Shown here: positions 1 through 9,210 of the stretch, piece after piece
Numbering within the stretch: position 1 is the stretch's first letter
How the letters are laid out: each line of letters begins with the position of its first letter
From: Nostoc edaphicum CCNP1411
GTDB lineage: Bacteria > Cyanobacteriota > Cyanobacteriia > Cyanobacteriales > Nostocaceae
Length of the DNA: 64,000 nucleotides
Direction of reading: 5' to 3'
Assembly (NCBI RefSeq): GCF_014023275.1
Contig: NZ_CP054698.1
Location: 1,240,001-1,304,000 of the forward strand
Program-made: the position numbers and the translations under genes
The notes under the pieces: model-generated
What the model was told of the DNA's origin: nothing
The model's database searches: none
The model's input: the letters and a program-made list of their open reading frames with translations, nothing else

Positions 1-204
1 AATTCCTAAAGTGAAAATAGTGCTATCTGGATGGAGCATATTATCCAGATATAAATCCCTTTGTGTCGTTGTCAATCGTGATATTTTTCCAATCCTGTTA
101 GATTCAAAAGGCTCATCTAATATAGTTCCTTTTACCAAAGCCATGAATATTTCAATTGATGAAATATTCACAACACTTGGAGCTTGATAATTGTTAATCA
201 TCAT
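1..204 (-). CDS. Hypothetical protein, N-terminal part only
   Basis: An open frame on the minus strand begins with ATG ATG at 204 and stays open to the window edge (68 codons), so only its N-terminus is seen. It starts MMINNYQAPSVVNISSIE and includes the segment SRLTTTQRDLYLDNML. It lies 18 bp downstream of the stop of the large kinase gene on the same strand and may be co-transcribed with it. No Shine-Dalgarno sequence is obvious. I do not recognise the family; the protein-like composition and the position are the only support. Confidence 0.5.
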   Translation of the reverse strand, partial: MMINNYQAPSVVNISSIEIFMALVKGTILDEPFESNRIGKISRLTTTQRDLYLDNMLHPDSTIFTLGI

Positions 205-222
205 AATTGTTTTAGGTTTTTT

Positions 223-3200
223 TTACTTGACTAAATTAGAACTTTTCCGATTGACTGAAAGTTCAATTATGAACTCAGTTCCTTTTCCAGTGAATGAGTG
301 ACAACTGATTTTGCCACCATGCTTTTCTACAATAATTGTGTAGCTAATAGATAATCCTAAACCAGTACCTTTGCCAATAGGTTTAGTAGTAAAGAAAGGA
401 TTAAAAATCTGAGAAAGTATATCTGAACTCATACCGGAAGCATTATCAGCAATGCGAACAGCTATCAGATTTGGCTCTAATAACTCAGTAGTTATTTTGA
501 TATAACCTGGATTAAGTTCATCATTCTCCAATGAACGGTGAGAGTTATACTCTTCCAAGGCATCAATAGCATTAGCTAATAAATTTATAAATACTTGGTT
601 AAGCTGACTTGGATAACAATCTACTAATGGTAAAGAACCATAATTTTTGATAATTTGAATATTACAATTGACTGACTCATTTTTGAGTCGATGTTGCAAG
701 ATTAGTAAGGTACTATCAATACCTTCATGAATATTTACTGGCTTCATTTCTGCTTCATCCAAACGGGAGAAGTTACGTAAGCTCAGAACTATCTGGCGAA
801 TCCGATCGGCTCCAACCTTCATTGAAGACAGCAATTTTGGTAAGTCTTCAAGCAAAAATGGCAAATCTATATCCTCTTGTTCTGCCAGCATTTCAGGAGT
901 CAGATTGGGTGATATTTTTTGATAAGTGTTAATTAGATGTAATATATCCTTAATGTATTCACTAGCATGAGAAATGTTACCATAAATAAAATTAATTGGG
1001 TTATTAATCTCATGAGCTATACCAGCAACTAATTGACCTAATCCAGACATTTTTTCTTTTTGAATCATCTGTAATTGCGTTGCTTGTAGCTGCTTTAATG
1101 TAAGTTCTAATTGTTGTGCTTGTTCTTCCAAGCACACGTTTTTTTCATTTAATTCCTGTGTTCGTTCTTCAACTTTTAGTTCCAGGTTTTTGCTATGATT
1201 CTCTAATTCTTGGTTAGCTTGTTGCAGATTATTATTTAGTTTAGATAGATTAGTATATAGCTTGGCATTCTCAATAGAAATAGCTGCTTGAGAAGCCAGA
1301 ATTTTCAAAACTTCTAAACGTTCAGTAGTAAATGCATTCGTTGTTAAGTTATTTTGCAGATACAAAATTCCGATAAGTTTACTTTGATGAATTATCGGCG
1401 TACATAAAACTGACTTACATTGATTCTGAATAATATAAGGATCACTCGTAAATTTTCCTTCAGAGATAGCATCACCAATAACGACACTTTCTTTAGTTCT
1501 CATCACATAGTTGAGTACGGATATTGGTACATATAGACTATTGTCTAAAGACATAGAAGTTTCCAAAAACATCTCATTGTTGTTAACTCCTACAAATGCC
1601 TCAATTACCATTTGACCATTTTTTTCTAAAAGGAAACAACTAGTTTGTGCACCAGCATTTTCCATAACAATTTTCATTAACTTAGCTAGCAATTCATCTA
1701 GCATGATTTCACTAGAAATAGCTTGCGAAGCTTTAAAAACTGTAGACAAATCAAAAGATGCCAAATTATTGATCTTGCTTGAAGTGGTTCGCAAACTAGC
1801 CTTCAAACTAGATGATTCTTGATTTATCCTCAATGGGCAATAATCGGGGTATTTTAACTCTAAATCATTGACTTTTGCGATCGCTCCCCAACGGATATAA
1901 GCATGATAAGATTCTCTCAGATAGAAGATCGCCTGTTGCTCTCTACCACGGGAAAAGTAAAATTCTGCTGCTAACTCGCTGGCTAGTGCTTCTTCTTGAA
2001 GATATCCCTGTTCTTTGGCCCCTTGAATAGCTAGCTCATAATACTCCATAGCTACAAAGGGTTGTCCTAAAACTCGCGCTTTTTCTGCCTCTACTAAATT
2101 ATATTTATGCTGATAGTTAGCAGGAGCGTGATCAGCCCATATCTGCATTTTTTCCTGATTGGCATTGATAGCAGCCATATATTCTTGTTGAGTGTTAGCT
2201 TCAACATTGGGATATAACTTAATCATGGCTAAAGAATAATAAAAGTTATGGATGCTAATTGTGATCATCCCCATCACACTACTTATATATTCTGAAGCTA
2301 ATTTGGCATTATCAAGTGCCTTAGTATAATCTTTAAACAAGTAAAGAAGAATCATTTTGGCAACATAAGCAGCAAACAAAGAAGTAACATTATTAGTAGC
2401 TTGTAGATATGGCAACATTGCTACTTCATTAAAACTATCGCCAACCAAATGACATTTATCTTGTGACATCCCCTGTAAGTTTAATGTCAATTGATGCCAA
2501 ACTTTAATGTAGTTTATTGGGAAATCTAGTTTAAACTTTTGTAGCAAACCAATATATAATGCTTGCTGCTGAACTACTGATTCGAGTTGTTCTCCTCTAA
2601 AAAATATATGGCCGCAATAGTGGATAGAGCAATAACCAGCGTATTCTAAATCTCCAATTTCTAAGGCGTTCTGAATTCCTTCCTGTAAAGGAGCAATACT
2701 TTTGCTAACATGCTCTTTCCAATGAAAAGTAAAACCATAAAATGGTGCGTATACTTTACTTTTAAGTTCCTTGGCTTGAAACTGTTCTAATATCTGCCAA
2801 GCTATTTGACCAGAGCGATATCCAACATCAATATTTTCTATATGGCTACATAACACCATGCCATAACAAGAATATCCAGCGGCAGCCAAAGGCGAATGAC
2901 CGTGTTCAATACAGAGATTAACGACAGTCAAGATAATCTGAGGAAAAGTTTTCCCTGTTGGGTCAGTAATAAAAGCAGCACCACCAACAGTAACAAGGAT
3001 TTTTAAAGCCGCAAGTATGTAAGGATCTTTGACAACTGGAAAATTTTCTAAATCTTGAAGCTGAGGTAAGTTAGCTATAGTACTTTGCTTATTTGGCGTT
3101 ACTGAGAGAGAAATACCCAACTTTGCGATCGCTTCTAGTCCAGTATCAATGGCTTTAAGCATCTGATTTTGAGCCATATAAAACTGGATTTGTAATTGAT

Positions 3201-5709
3201 AAGCCTTGACTTGATCGAGCAGATTATTAGCTTTTTCTAGAATAATTTCAGTTAGGATAGCTGCTCGTGTAAAATTAGTATTTAAGTACTCTAATTCTAC
3301 GCTTTCTAGATGAAGTGTTAGCATCAAGTCATAGTTGTTTTCCCAACTCGATGGTGTCAGTAATTCTAGTCCACCTGTTGAATAGCTAAGAGCAGCTTCA
3401 TAAGCTGATGATGCTTTTGCTTTTTGGCTAGCTATCAGATTTAATTTAGCTAGCTGGTCTTTTTGAGACTGATCGCAAATAAATTCACTACCAAAATTTA
3501 AGTGGTTAACAATATTAAAAATATTTTCTTCAATTTCCTCTATTTGGCAAGATTCTAGTATTAATTGCCCAATTTTAAGGTGAGTTTGTTTTCTTTGCGA
3601 TTCCGGAATCAGGGAATAAGCTGCTTGCTGGATGCGGTCGTGGAAAAACTTATATGAAACTTTTAATTCTTGAGATTCTAAAGATATAGATATGTCTTTG
3701 TCAAAAAACAGTGGAGCTTTATAGTTATCGCTTAAGGGCAGAATTAGGCTGGCTTGAAGTGCTTCCCATAATTCAGAGGCGGTTTCTGACTGAGATTTTT
3801 GATTTACAACTGCTAGAATATCTATGTTAAACCGATTGCCAACACAAGCAGCTAGTTTTAATACCTGTTGTGTCTCTTGGGGCAATTTTTTAATATTTCT
3901 TACAATTAATTCTAAGGCGTCATAATCTGTAATACCAATGGTCTGAATTTGATTTATTTCCCACTGCCATGTTCCACTATTAAAGTCAAAGTTTAATAGC
4001 TTTTCTTGGTGCATAGTTTGGAACAACTGAGTTAAGAAAAAAGGATTTCCTTGAGTTTGATTAAAAAGAAGTTCAGCTAGTATTTTTGTTTTTTCTGTTG
4101 CAGTATGAAGTGTATCGACTATTAATTCATGTACATCACTAATATTTAAAGGCTTGAGTGTAATATTATTTACAATCGCTCCTGATTTTTGGATTTCATT
4201 CAAGGTTTGATTCAAATGATGAGTTGATATGACTTCGTTATCTCGATAAGCCCCAATCATCAAAAAATATTGGCTATCATCAAGCATCAACATCTGAATC
4301 AATTTTAGAGATGCTAAATCTGCCCATTGTAAATCATCGAAAAATAGAACAAGTGGGCGTTCTTTTTGAGTAAATACTTGAATAAACTTTTGAAACGCTC
4401 GATTAAAACGGTTTTGGGATTCAATTGCTCCTAATTGTGGCACAGGTGGCTGTTGACCTACAATTTTTTCAATCTCAGGAATAACATCAATAATAACTTG
4501 ACCAATTTCACCGAATGCTTCTAGAAGTTGCTGCTTCAAAACAATTATTTTTTCAGAGCTTTCTGTTAATAACTGTTGGGTCAATTCTTGAAATGATTCA
4601 ATTAGAGCCGTATAAGGAATATTTCGCTTAAGTTGATCAAATTTACCGGAAATAAAATATCCCTGTTGTTGGAGAATAGGTTTATGAATTTCATTAACTA
4701 AGCAGGATTTACCAACTCCTGCATAACCTGAAACTAAGATCATCTCACTTCTGCCAACACTTACTCGCTCAAAAGCTGACATAAGAGATGCTACTTCTGG
4801 CTCACGTCCATAGAGCTTTTGAGGAATTGTAAATTGGCTAAATTTATCTAACTTGCCAGGAATAAAGTTTTCAACTTTACCATTATTTAACAACTGCGTG
4901 AAACAAATCTCTAAATCTGCTTTTAACCCTAAGCCACTTTGATATCTTTCTTCAGCAGTTTTAAATAATAGTTTCATTACGATATTAGATACAGCCTCCG
5001 GAATTTTTCGATTTATCTCATGAGGAGGTATCGGCTGTTTGGCAATATGAGAGTGAATTATTTCTAAGGGATCAGTGCAATTAAATGGCAAATTGCCAGT
5101 CAGTATCTCATAAAAAGTTACGCCTAAAGAGTAAAAGTCTGTGCGGTAATCAATCGACCTATTCATGCGACCTGTTTGCTCTGGAGACATATAAGCAAGT
5201 GTTCCTTTAAGCAAATTAGGATTGCCGGTCATTGTATTTTCTTTTGACAAGCGTGAGGCAATACTAAAATCACTAATTTTCACCTGCATTGACTTAGGGT
5301 TAATAATTATATTCTGTGGTTTAATATCTTTATGAATAATATGTTGTTCATGCAAATCTATAATAATATCCGTAAGTTTAATAGCTAGTTTTAAGCAATC
5401 TATTATATTAATTTTATTATTGTTGACAAATTGTTTGAGGTTTTGTCCTCCAATATCTTCCAGAACTAAAGCAATACTATCTTGATAATTTTCTAGCCTA
5501 TAAGCTTTAATAACCCCTGGTAAATCTAATGATTTAGCAATTTCATACTCATGTTTAAAATCTGTTACACATTCAAGATTAGCGTAGTCACTTTTAAGTA
5601 TTTTAAGGATAACCATTCTTTCATTAGTAAGTTCCTGTGCCCGATAAACAACAGTATCTATACCATCCGAAATTTTTTCTATAATTTTATATTCTGAATT
5701 AGCAATCAT
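223..5709 (-). CDS. Trifunctional Ser/Thr kinase / AAA-type ATPase / GAF sensor histidine kinase
   Basis: A 1828-residue cytoplasmic signalling protein. A Hanks-type kinase domain covers about residues 1-270, with catalytic loop HKDIKPQNII near 125 and an activation-segment ending TLAYMSPEQTGR. A large ATPase module follows, with Walker A GYAGVGKS near 330 and a Walker-B-like LVLFFDDLQWAD. A long helical middle region resembles the TPR-like part of such proteins. A GAF domain lies around 1380-1530, then a coiled coil, then a histidine kinase with phosphoacceptor motif GIAHEINNPIN near 1565 and ATP-binding G box GTGLGLS near 1779. This architecture is common in Nostoc and other filamentous cyanobacteria. 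No receiver domain or response regulator gene is adjacent, so the partner is unknown. Function is therefore generic two-component/kinase signalling; the ligand cannot be inferred. Confidence 0.93.
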   Translation of the reverse strand: MIANSEYKIIEKISDGIDTVVYRAQELTNERMVILKILKSDYANLECVTDFKHEYEIAKSLDLPGVIKAYRLENYQDSIALVLEDIGGQNLKQFVNNNKINIIDCLKLAIKLTDIIIDLHEQHIIHKDIKPQNIIINPKSMQVKISDFSIASRLSKENTMTGNPNLLKGTLAYMSPEQTGRMNRSIDYRTDFYSLGVTFYEILTGNLPFNCTDPLEIIHSHIAKQPIPPHEINRKIPEAVSNIVMKLLFKTAEERYQSGLGLKADLEICFTQLLNNGKVENFIPGKLDKFSQFTIPQKLYGREPEVASLMSAFERVSVGRSEMILVSGYAGVGKSCLVNEIHKPILQQQGYFISGKFDQLKRNIPYTALIESFQELTQQLLTESSEKIIVLKQQLLEAFGEIGQVIIDVIPEIEKIVGQQPPVPQLGAIESQNRFNRAFQKFIQVFTQKERPLVLFFDDLQWADLASLKLIQMLMLDDSQYFLMIGAYRDNEVISTHHLNQTLNEIQKSGAIVNNITLKPLNISDVHELIVDTLHTATEKTKILAELLFNQTQGNPFFLTQLFQTMHQEKLLNFDFNSGTWQWEINQIQTIGITDYDALELIVRNIKKLPQETQQVLKLAACVGNRFNIDILAVVNQKSQSETASELWEALQASLILPLSDNYKAPLFFDKDISISLESQELKVSYKFFHDRIQQAAYSLIPESQRKQTHLKIGQLILESCQIEEIEENIFNIVNHLNFGSEFICDQSQKDQLAKLNLIASQKAKASSAYEAALSYSTGGLELLTPSSWENNYDLMLTLHLESVELEYLNTNFTRAAILTEIILEKANNLLDQVKAYQLQIQFYMAQNQMLKAIDTGLEAIAKLGISLSVTPNKQSTIANLPQLQDLENFPVVKDPYILAALKILVTVGGAAFITDPTGKTFPQIILTVVNLCIEHGHSPLAAAGYSCYGMVLCSHIENIDVGYRSGQIAWQILEQFQAKELKSKVYAPFYGFTFHWKEHVSKSIAPLQEGIQNALEIGDLEYAGYCSIHYCGHIFFRGEQLESVVQQQALYIGLLQKFKLDFPINYIKVWHQLTLNLQGMSQDKCHLVGDSFNEVAMLPYLQATNNVTSLFAAYVAKMILLYLFKDYTKALDNAKLASEYISSVMGMITISIHNFYYSLAMIKLYPNVEANTQQEYMAAINANQEKMQIWADHAPANYQHKYNLVEAEKARVLGQPFVAMEYYELAIQGAKEQGYLQEEALASELAAEFYFSRGREQQAIFYLRESYHAYIRWGAIAKVNDLELKYPDYCPLRINQESSSLKASLRTTSSKINNLASFDLSTVFKASQAISSEIMLDELLAKLMKIVMENAGAQTSCFLLEKNGQMVIEAFVGVNNNEMFLETSMSLDNSLYVPISVLNYVMRTKESVVIGDAISEGKFTSDPYIIQNQCKSVLCTPIIHQSKLIGILYLQNNLTTNAFTTERLEVLKILASQAAISIENAKLYTNLSKLNNNLQQANQELENHSKNLELKVEERTQELNEKNVCLEEQAQQLELTLKQLQATQLQMIQKEKMSGLGQLVAGIAHEINNPINFIYGNISHASEYIKDILHLINTYQKISPNLTPEMLAEQEDIDLPFLLEDLPKLLSSMKVGADRIRQIVLSLRNFSRLDEAEMKPVNIHEGIDSTLLILQHRLKNESVNCNIQIIKNYGSLPLVDCYPSQLNQVFINLLANAIDALEEYNSHRSLENDELNPGYIKITTELLEPNLIAVRIADNASGMSSDILSQIFNPFFTTKPIGKGTGLGLSISYTIIVEKHGGKISCHSFTGKGTEFIIELSVNRKSSNLVK

Positions 5710-5886
5710 TTTTTGTCTCCAACTACTTTTTACGAAGCTCTTAATTTTGCTGGCATGCTACATATTTAAACTAAAAAAATATTTAAATTAAATATGTAAA
5801 TAAAATTGCCATGTTCTTTTAAATACAAGTCTTTGAGAATAACAAGTTTTTATAATACCCATATAAATCTAGGATATTTTTTTGCT

Positions 5887-6144
5887 TTAAAACTTCTTTG
5901 GTAAATATGTTGCTAATAACTCTTCTCGCTGTACACCTATATTTGCTAACATCTCTTCAATTCTGTGCATAGCTAGGCGCGATGGCTTGGAATGTCCATT
6001 TTCCCAACGATTAACTGTGGAATAAGTAACACCTAATGATGTTGCAAACTCTTCTTGTGTCAAACCAACGATTGTGCGAAGTTTAAAAATTAGCTTGCCA
6101 ACTTCTGGTTGTTGGATTATTACTAAAGGGTTTTTAATCATCAT
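5887..6144 (-). CDS. Xre/Cro-family helix-turn-helix regulator
   Basis: This 85-residue protein is essentially one HTH_3 domain. The helix-turn-helix lies around residues 28-53: GLTQEEFATSLGVTYSTVNR followed by WENG, the classic Xre signature. The C-terminal helix (MHRIEEMLANIG) fits the last helix of the domain. Two ATGs in tandem make the exact start uncertain by one codon. It reads in the same direction as the large kinase gene, about 180 bp upstream of it, but with an AT-rich gap, so co-transcription is uncertain. There is no adjacent toxin gene, so an antitoxin role is not supported. DNA target unknown. Confidence 0.85.
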   Translation of the reverse strand: MMIKNPLVIIQQPEVGKLIFKLRTIVGLTQEEFATSLGVTYSTVNRWENGHSKPSRLAMHRIEEMLANIGVQREELLATYLPKKF

Positions 6145-6304
6145 GTAACTTAAAACACCATTTAATGTAGCAAGTGATATAGGTTTTGTTATATGCTACT
6201 GGTGCTAAGGGTTAGTTGTAACCCGCTAATATACTATTTCTTTGAAAGATAATCTACAAGCTTCTATGTAATTACTACAATAGGTATTAAGGTAATTTCT
6301 AGTA

Positions 6305-6454
6305 TTACTGTCTCAAAATAGGGCCAATAGTAATTTGCTTTTTACTACGCCGATTGATTGAGTCTCGTCGAGTTGACTCTATTCCTTGACCTTCTTTTAC
6401 ATTAGGAATATTAGCTCTAGGTGTCTTGGGTACAAACAAAACAATTTTACGCAA
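6305..6454 (-). CDS. Possible small basic protein or gene remnant
   Basis: A coherent minus-strand frame ends with TAA at 6305-6307. From a TTG at 6454 it would encode 49 residues rich in Arg and Lys (including STRRDSINRRSKKQ and ending IGPILRQ). The frame stays open further upstream but without a convincing ATG. The composition looks protein-like, but there is no recognisable family and no clear ribosome binding site. It could be the tail of a decayed gene. Apart from this, the 6145-6550 gap shows nothing I can name. Confidence 0.22.
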   Translation of the reverse strand: MRKIVLFVPKTPRANIPNVKEGQGIESTRRDSINRRSKKQITIGPILRQ

Positions 6455-6577
6455 ATACGTACAAAATAGAATTGTCTGTTTGATTGTGACTGGGCTGTTA
6501 TTGGAGTGTGTAGGTGCAGCCTGTTGTAAACATCATATTACCCCGATAATTGCTAACTTCTCTTGAGCCAACAGCAG

Positions 6578-6685
6578 ATGAGGGTTCTTTTAGTAAAGAC
6601 TATTTTAATTTTCGTACTGACTTTGGCGGCGTGGGCGAGTGCGCCAAAGTATTCCTCACTTTTTGTAACGCAACCACACCCGTAA
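6578..6685 (+). CDS. Possible 35-residue membrane or secreted peptide
   Basis: ATG at 6578 opens a short frame encoding a positively charged start and a hydrophobic stretch (MRVLLVKTILIFVLTLAAWA) that looks like a signal peptide or single membrane anchor, followed by about 15 polar residues and a stop. A longer frame (6550-6816, TTG start) overlaps it in another phase and looks less protein-like. No Shine-Dalgarno sequence is visible. It could be a real small protein, the start of a frameshifted gene, or chance. Confidence 0.2.
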   Translation: MRVLLVKTILIFVLTLAAWASAPKYSSLFVTQPHP

Positions 6686-6817
6686 ATTTGCCGGATTCGC
6701 TGTTTTTATTTTTTGCTCAGGGTGTTGTAAAAACGCTAGGTTCGCTCACGTTCACCCTATGCGTGAGGGGTTTAGTAAAACACTTCAAAAACGGGCTTAA
6801 AATGCTTGTAACCTAAC

Positions 6818-7702
6818 CTAATTGGGTGGCAATTCTAAACTAATTTCACCCAACAACCCCTTGCGAAAATCTGTTAAAAGTTGCCTTGCAGCTCGCTCTA
6901 TATCACCTTTGTAACGATGCTCTGCTAAGGCATGCAGATAGATATCTCCGGTGTCTGATATCGTCGAATCGAGTTGGTAACGGGACTCTAATGGTTTTTT
7001 TGGTAATAAATCTGCGGCTACAGCTTCCAAATAGTTTAGTAAATCCACTAGGGCTGCTGCTACTAGCTGATTATCGTAGGATGCTTCACCGATATCATCA
7101 CAAATAGCTAATTTTAATGCTGCATCTTGATTTTCTAATCTTACAGGGATGACACCAGGAGCATCTAGCAATTCCAAATGTTCGGAAATTCGCACCCAGC
7201 GGAGTTGGCGAGTTACCCCAGGACGAGCTGCACTTTCCACAACTCGCTTTCCCAACAGACGGTTAATCAAAGCTGATTTACCAACATTGGGAAAACCAAT
7301 CACTACAGCCCGCACTGGACGGGGTAACATTCCGCGATCGCTTCTTCTTTGATTTAGCTCTACCCCAGCGGCTTGCGCTGCCCGCGCTACTTCTGCTATA
7401 CCTTTACCATGTTGAGCGTTTGTAAAATAAGGGACTTCCCCCTGACGTTTAAACCAATCTATCCACAGCGATCGCATTTGCGGCGTAATCATATCTACTC
7501 GGTTTAGTATCAACACCCGTGTCTTACCCTCCACCCACTCAGCCATTTGGGGATGGTGAGTCGCTAAGGGAATCCGGGCGTCTCGTACCTCAAACACCAC
7601 ATCTACGCGCTTCAGCTGTTCTTTGAGTTTCTTTTCAGCTTTAGCAATGTGACCTGGATACCATTGAATCAGGTTTAATCTATAGTTTTGAGTTATAGCC
7701 AT
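6818..7702 (-). CDS. rbgA: Ribosome biogenesis GTPase YlqF/RbgA
   Basis: A 294-residue GTPase of the circularly permuted YlqF/YawG family, which acts late in 50S subunit assembly. The G motifs appear in permuted order. G4 NRVDM comes first (around residue 67), then G1 GFPNVGKSALINRL (around 135-148), then G3 DAPG (around 177). The opening LIQWYPGHIAKAEKKL is the typical RbgA N-terminus, and the C-terminal helical domain is present, so the protein is full length. Its start lies directly beside a heptamer repeat tract that occupies the promoter region. The gene appears monocistronic. Identity is firm from motif order. Confidence 0.95.
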   Translation of the reverse strand: MAITQNYRLNLIQWYPGHIAKAEKKLKEQLKRVDVVFEVRDARIPLATHHPQMAEWVEGKTRVLILNRVDMITPQMRSLWIDWFKRQGEVPYFTNAQHGKGIAEVARAAQAAGVELNQRRSDRGMLPRPVRAVVIGFPNVGKSALINRLLGKRVVESAARPGVTRQLRWVRISEHLELLDAPGVIPVRLENQDAALKLAICDDIGEASYDNQLVAAALVDLLNYLEAVAADLLPKKPLESRYQLDSTISDTGDIYLHALAEHRYKGDIERAARQLLTDFRKGLLGEISLELPPN

Positions 7703-7777
7703 TTGTCCTTTGTCCTTTGTTATTTGTTATTTGTTATTTGTTATTTGTCCTTTGTCCTTTGTCCTTTGTCCTTTGCA
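7702..7777. repeat. Short tandem heptamer repeats (STRR type)
   Basis: About ten consecutive 7-bp units alternate between tttgtcc and tttgtta, immediately upstream of rbgA. Such short tandemly repeated sequences are known from heterocystous cyanobacteria. The tract is followed by a related run of caaatgac-type units. It fills the space between rbgA and the VOC gene. Confidence 0.85.
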
Positions 7778-7796
7778 AATGACCAATGACAAATGA

Positions 7797-8192
7797 CTAA
7801 TGACTCCCTCTAGCAGCTTGATGTAAAATCAGACGATTGCCATCAGGGTCATAGGCATAAATTTCTCTGCCGTGGGAAGCAATGGAAATGTCTCCTGGTG
7901 GAGGATAGCCCAAAGCAGTTAGATGAGCGATCGCATCTTCTAAGTTACTTACCTCTAAACACAAACTTATCTTACTTTTGGCATTAGACATCGTTTCAAA
8001 TTCAGATTCGTTTGTGTTCTTTGGTTTAAAAATACCTAATCGCATACTAACCAAATTAAATTCAGCATAGACATTCGGAATCAAAGTAACTGGCTTTTGC
8101 TCCAGCAATTTAGTATAGAAACTTACTAAGTTATCGCAATTAACCGATGCTATGGCGATCAATGCGTTAGTGTACTGAAAAACCATAGTCAT
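7797..8192 (-). CDS. VOC-superfamily (glyoxalase/bleomycin-resistance fold) protein
   Basis: A 131-residue single-domain protein with the paired beta-alpha-beta-beta-beta layout of the vicinal-oxygen-chelate fold. The C-terminus REIYAYDPDGNRLILHQ is the typical last metal-site strand, and VSNLEDAIAHLTALGYP is the start of the second module. Substrate cannot be predicted from sequence; many such cyanobacterial genes are unassigned. The start codon abuts the stop of the upstream Uma2 gene, so the two are probably co-transcribed. An alternative ATG two codons downstream (MVFQYTN) is equally possible. Confidence 0.85.
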   Translation of the reverse strand: MTMVFQYTNALIAIASVNCDNLVSFYTKLLEQKPVTLIPNVYAEFNLVSMRLGIFKPKNTNESEFETMSNAKSKISLCLEVSNLEDAIAHLTALGYPPPGDISIASHGREIYAYDPDGNRLILHQAARGSH

Positions 8193-8771
8193 CTATGCAA
8201 AAATCTGCTGTAAATTTAAAACAAAACCAGGGAGAACACCTTCACCCGATAAACGTGTAGGAGATTGTAAAACTTCCGGTGCAAGATTTGGGCGATAAAT
8301 TATGACTTGTTTATCTTTAGGATTAATTAACCAACCCAGTTGTAAGCCATTTGCTAAGTATTCCTTCATTTTGGCTTTAGTATCTTCCACATCATCAGTT
8401 TCAGAAACTAATTCCACTGCAAAATCAGGACACAAAGGGAGAAATTTCTTTCTTTGTTCTAGGGTAAGAGCATCCCATCTTTCTATCTTTACCCAAGAAG
8501 CATCAGGTGAACGAGTTGCCCCATTTGGCAGTTTAAACCCAGTAGAAGAATCAAAAGCTTTTCCGAGTTTATTCTGATTGCTCCAAAACCATATCTGACC
8601 TAATAAATCAAAATTACGGTTTCCCGTTTCTCCCCCAGTGGGTGACATGATAATTAATTCCCCTTCAGCAGTTAACTCTAGTCGTAATTCTTTATTCACA
8701 GCTACAATCTGTGCAAATTCCTCATCAGTAAATTGCAGATTAGGAGGTAATTGTAAGGTTAAAGCAGTCAT
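8193..8771 (-). CDS. Uma2-family (DUF820) putative restriction-like endonuclease
   Basis: A 192-residue member of the Uma2/DUF820 family, hugely expanded in filamentous cyanobacteria and predicted to have a PD-(D/E)XK nuclease fold. Family marks are visible: the opening TDEEFAQIVAVN, the SPTGGETGNRN segment, SPDASWV (putative catalytic Asp) and FAVELVSETDD (putative catalytic Glu), and the C-terminal region with GWLINPKDKQVIIYRP. Biological role is unknown. It sits directly upstream of the VOC gene with no gap. A second, divergent Uma2 gene lies at 47.6-48.3 kb. Confidence 0.9.
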   Translation of the reverse strand: MTALTLQLPPNLQFTDEEFAQIVAVNKELRLELTAEGELIIMSPTGGETGNRNFDLLGQIWFWSNQNKLGKAFDSSTGFKLPNGATRSPDASWVKIERWDALTLEQRKKFLPLCPDFAVELVSETDDVEDTKAKMKEYLANGLQLGWLINPKDKQVIIYRPNLAPEVLQSPTRLSGEGVLPGFVLNLQQIFA

Positions 8772-8773
8772 AA

Positions 8774-8971
8774 TTAATTGCGCTCCACAAAAATCCTAGT
8801 TGCATCAAATCTATGCGCTGCTAATAGGGAAGGTTTAGCTTCTACCTCTACTTTAGGAATTCTCCCCAACAAATGCGCCGTTGTTTTATTTTTCAAGAAA
8901 AGTTTGGGGTAGGTATACGGGTGAGAGACTGAATCAGAAAAGAAGATGTGTAGTGTTATATCACTCACCAC
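8774..8971 (-). CDS. Small orphan reading frame or gene remnant
   Basis: A 65-codon frame ends two bases before the Uma2 start, on the same strand. Its second half (KVEVEAKPSLLAAHRFDATR) looks protein-like, while the first half is AT-rich and less so. No family is recognised. It may be the tail of a decayed gene next to Uma2. The remaining sequence to 9093 holds nothing I can identify. Confidence 0.22.
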   Translation of the reverse strand: MVSDITLHIFFSDSVSHPYTYPKLFLKNKTTAHLLGRIPKVEVEAKPSLLAAHRFDATRIFVERN

Positions 8972-9093
8972 ATACGCACACTATATTTTTGTATTCCAGA
9001 CTATCGGTTACCATTCTGTTTCATAGGGTAAATTGGGTTTATCCTATGAGAGAAAATGACCTCTCGATTTTGTGCTTAGTCTTGTAAAGGTAA

Positions 9094-9166
9094 CGAGCGC
9101 GGAGGGATTTGAACCCCCGACCCACAGAACCGGAATCTGTTGCTCTATCCACTGAGCTACGCGCCC
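9094..9166 (-). tRNA. tRNA-Arg (anticodon CCG)
   Basis: A full cloverleaf reads on the minus strand. The acceptor stem gggcgcg pairs with cgcgctc (one G-U). The D arm is gctcagtggatagagc. The anticodon stem acaga/tctgt encloses loop ttccggt, giving anticodon CCG. The T arm contains ggttcaaatcc. The discriminator base is G, and CCA is not encoded. It decodes CGG arginine codons. Confidence 0.95.
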
Positions 9167-9210
9167 TTAATCTTCACTATTATAGCATGTCTGTGATCAT
9201 ATTTTCAGCC

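Noticed and set aside
6550..6816. 88-codon frame starting at TTG
   Set aside because: Weak start, no ribosome binding site, unconvincing composition; a different phase in the same stretch has a better-looking hydrophobic peptide.
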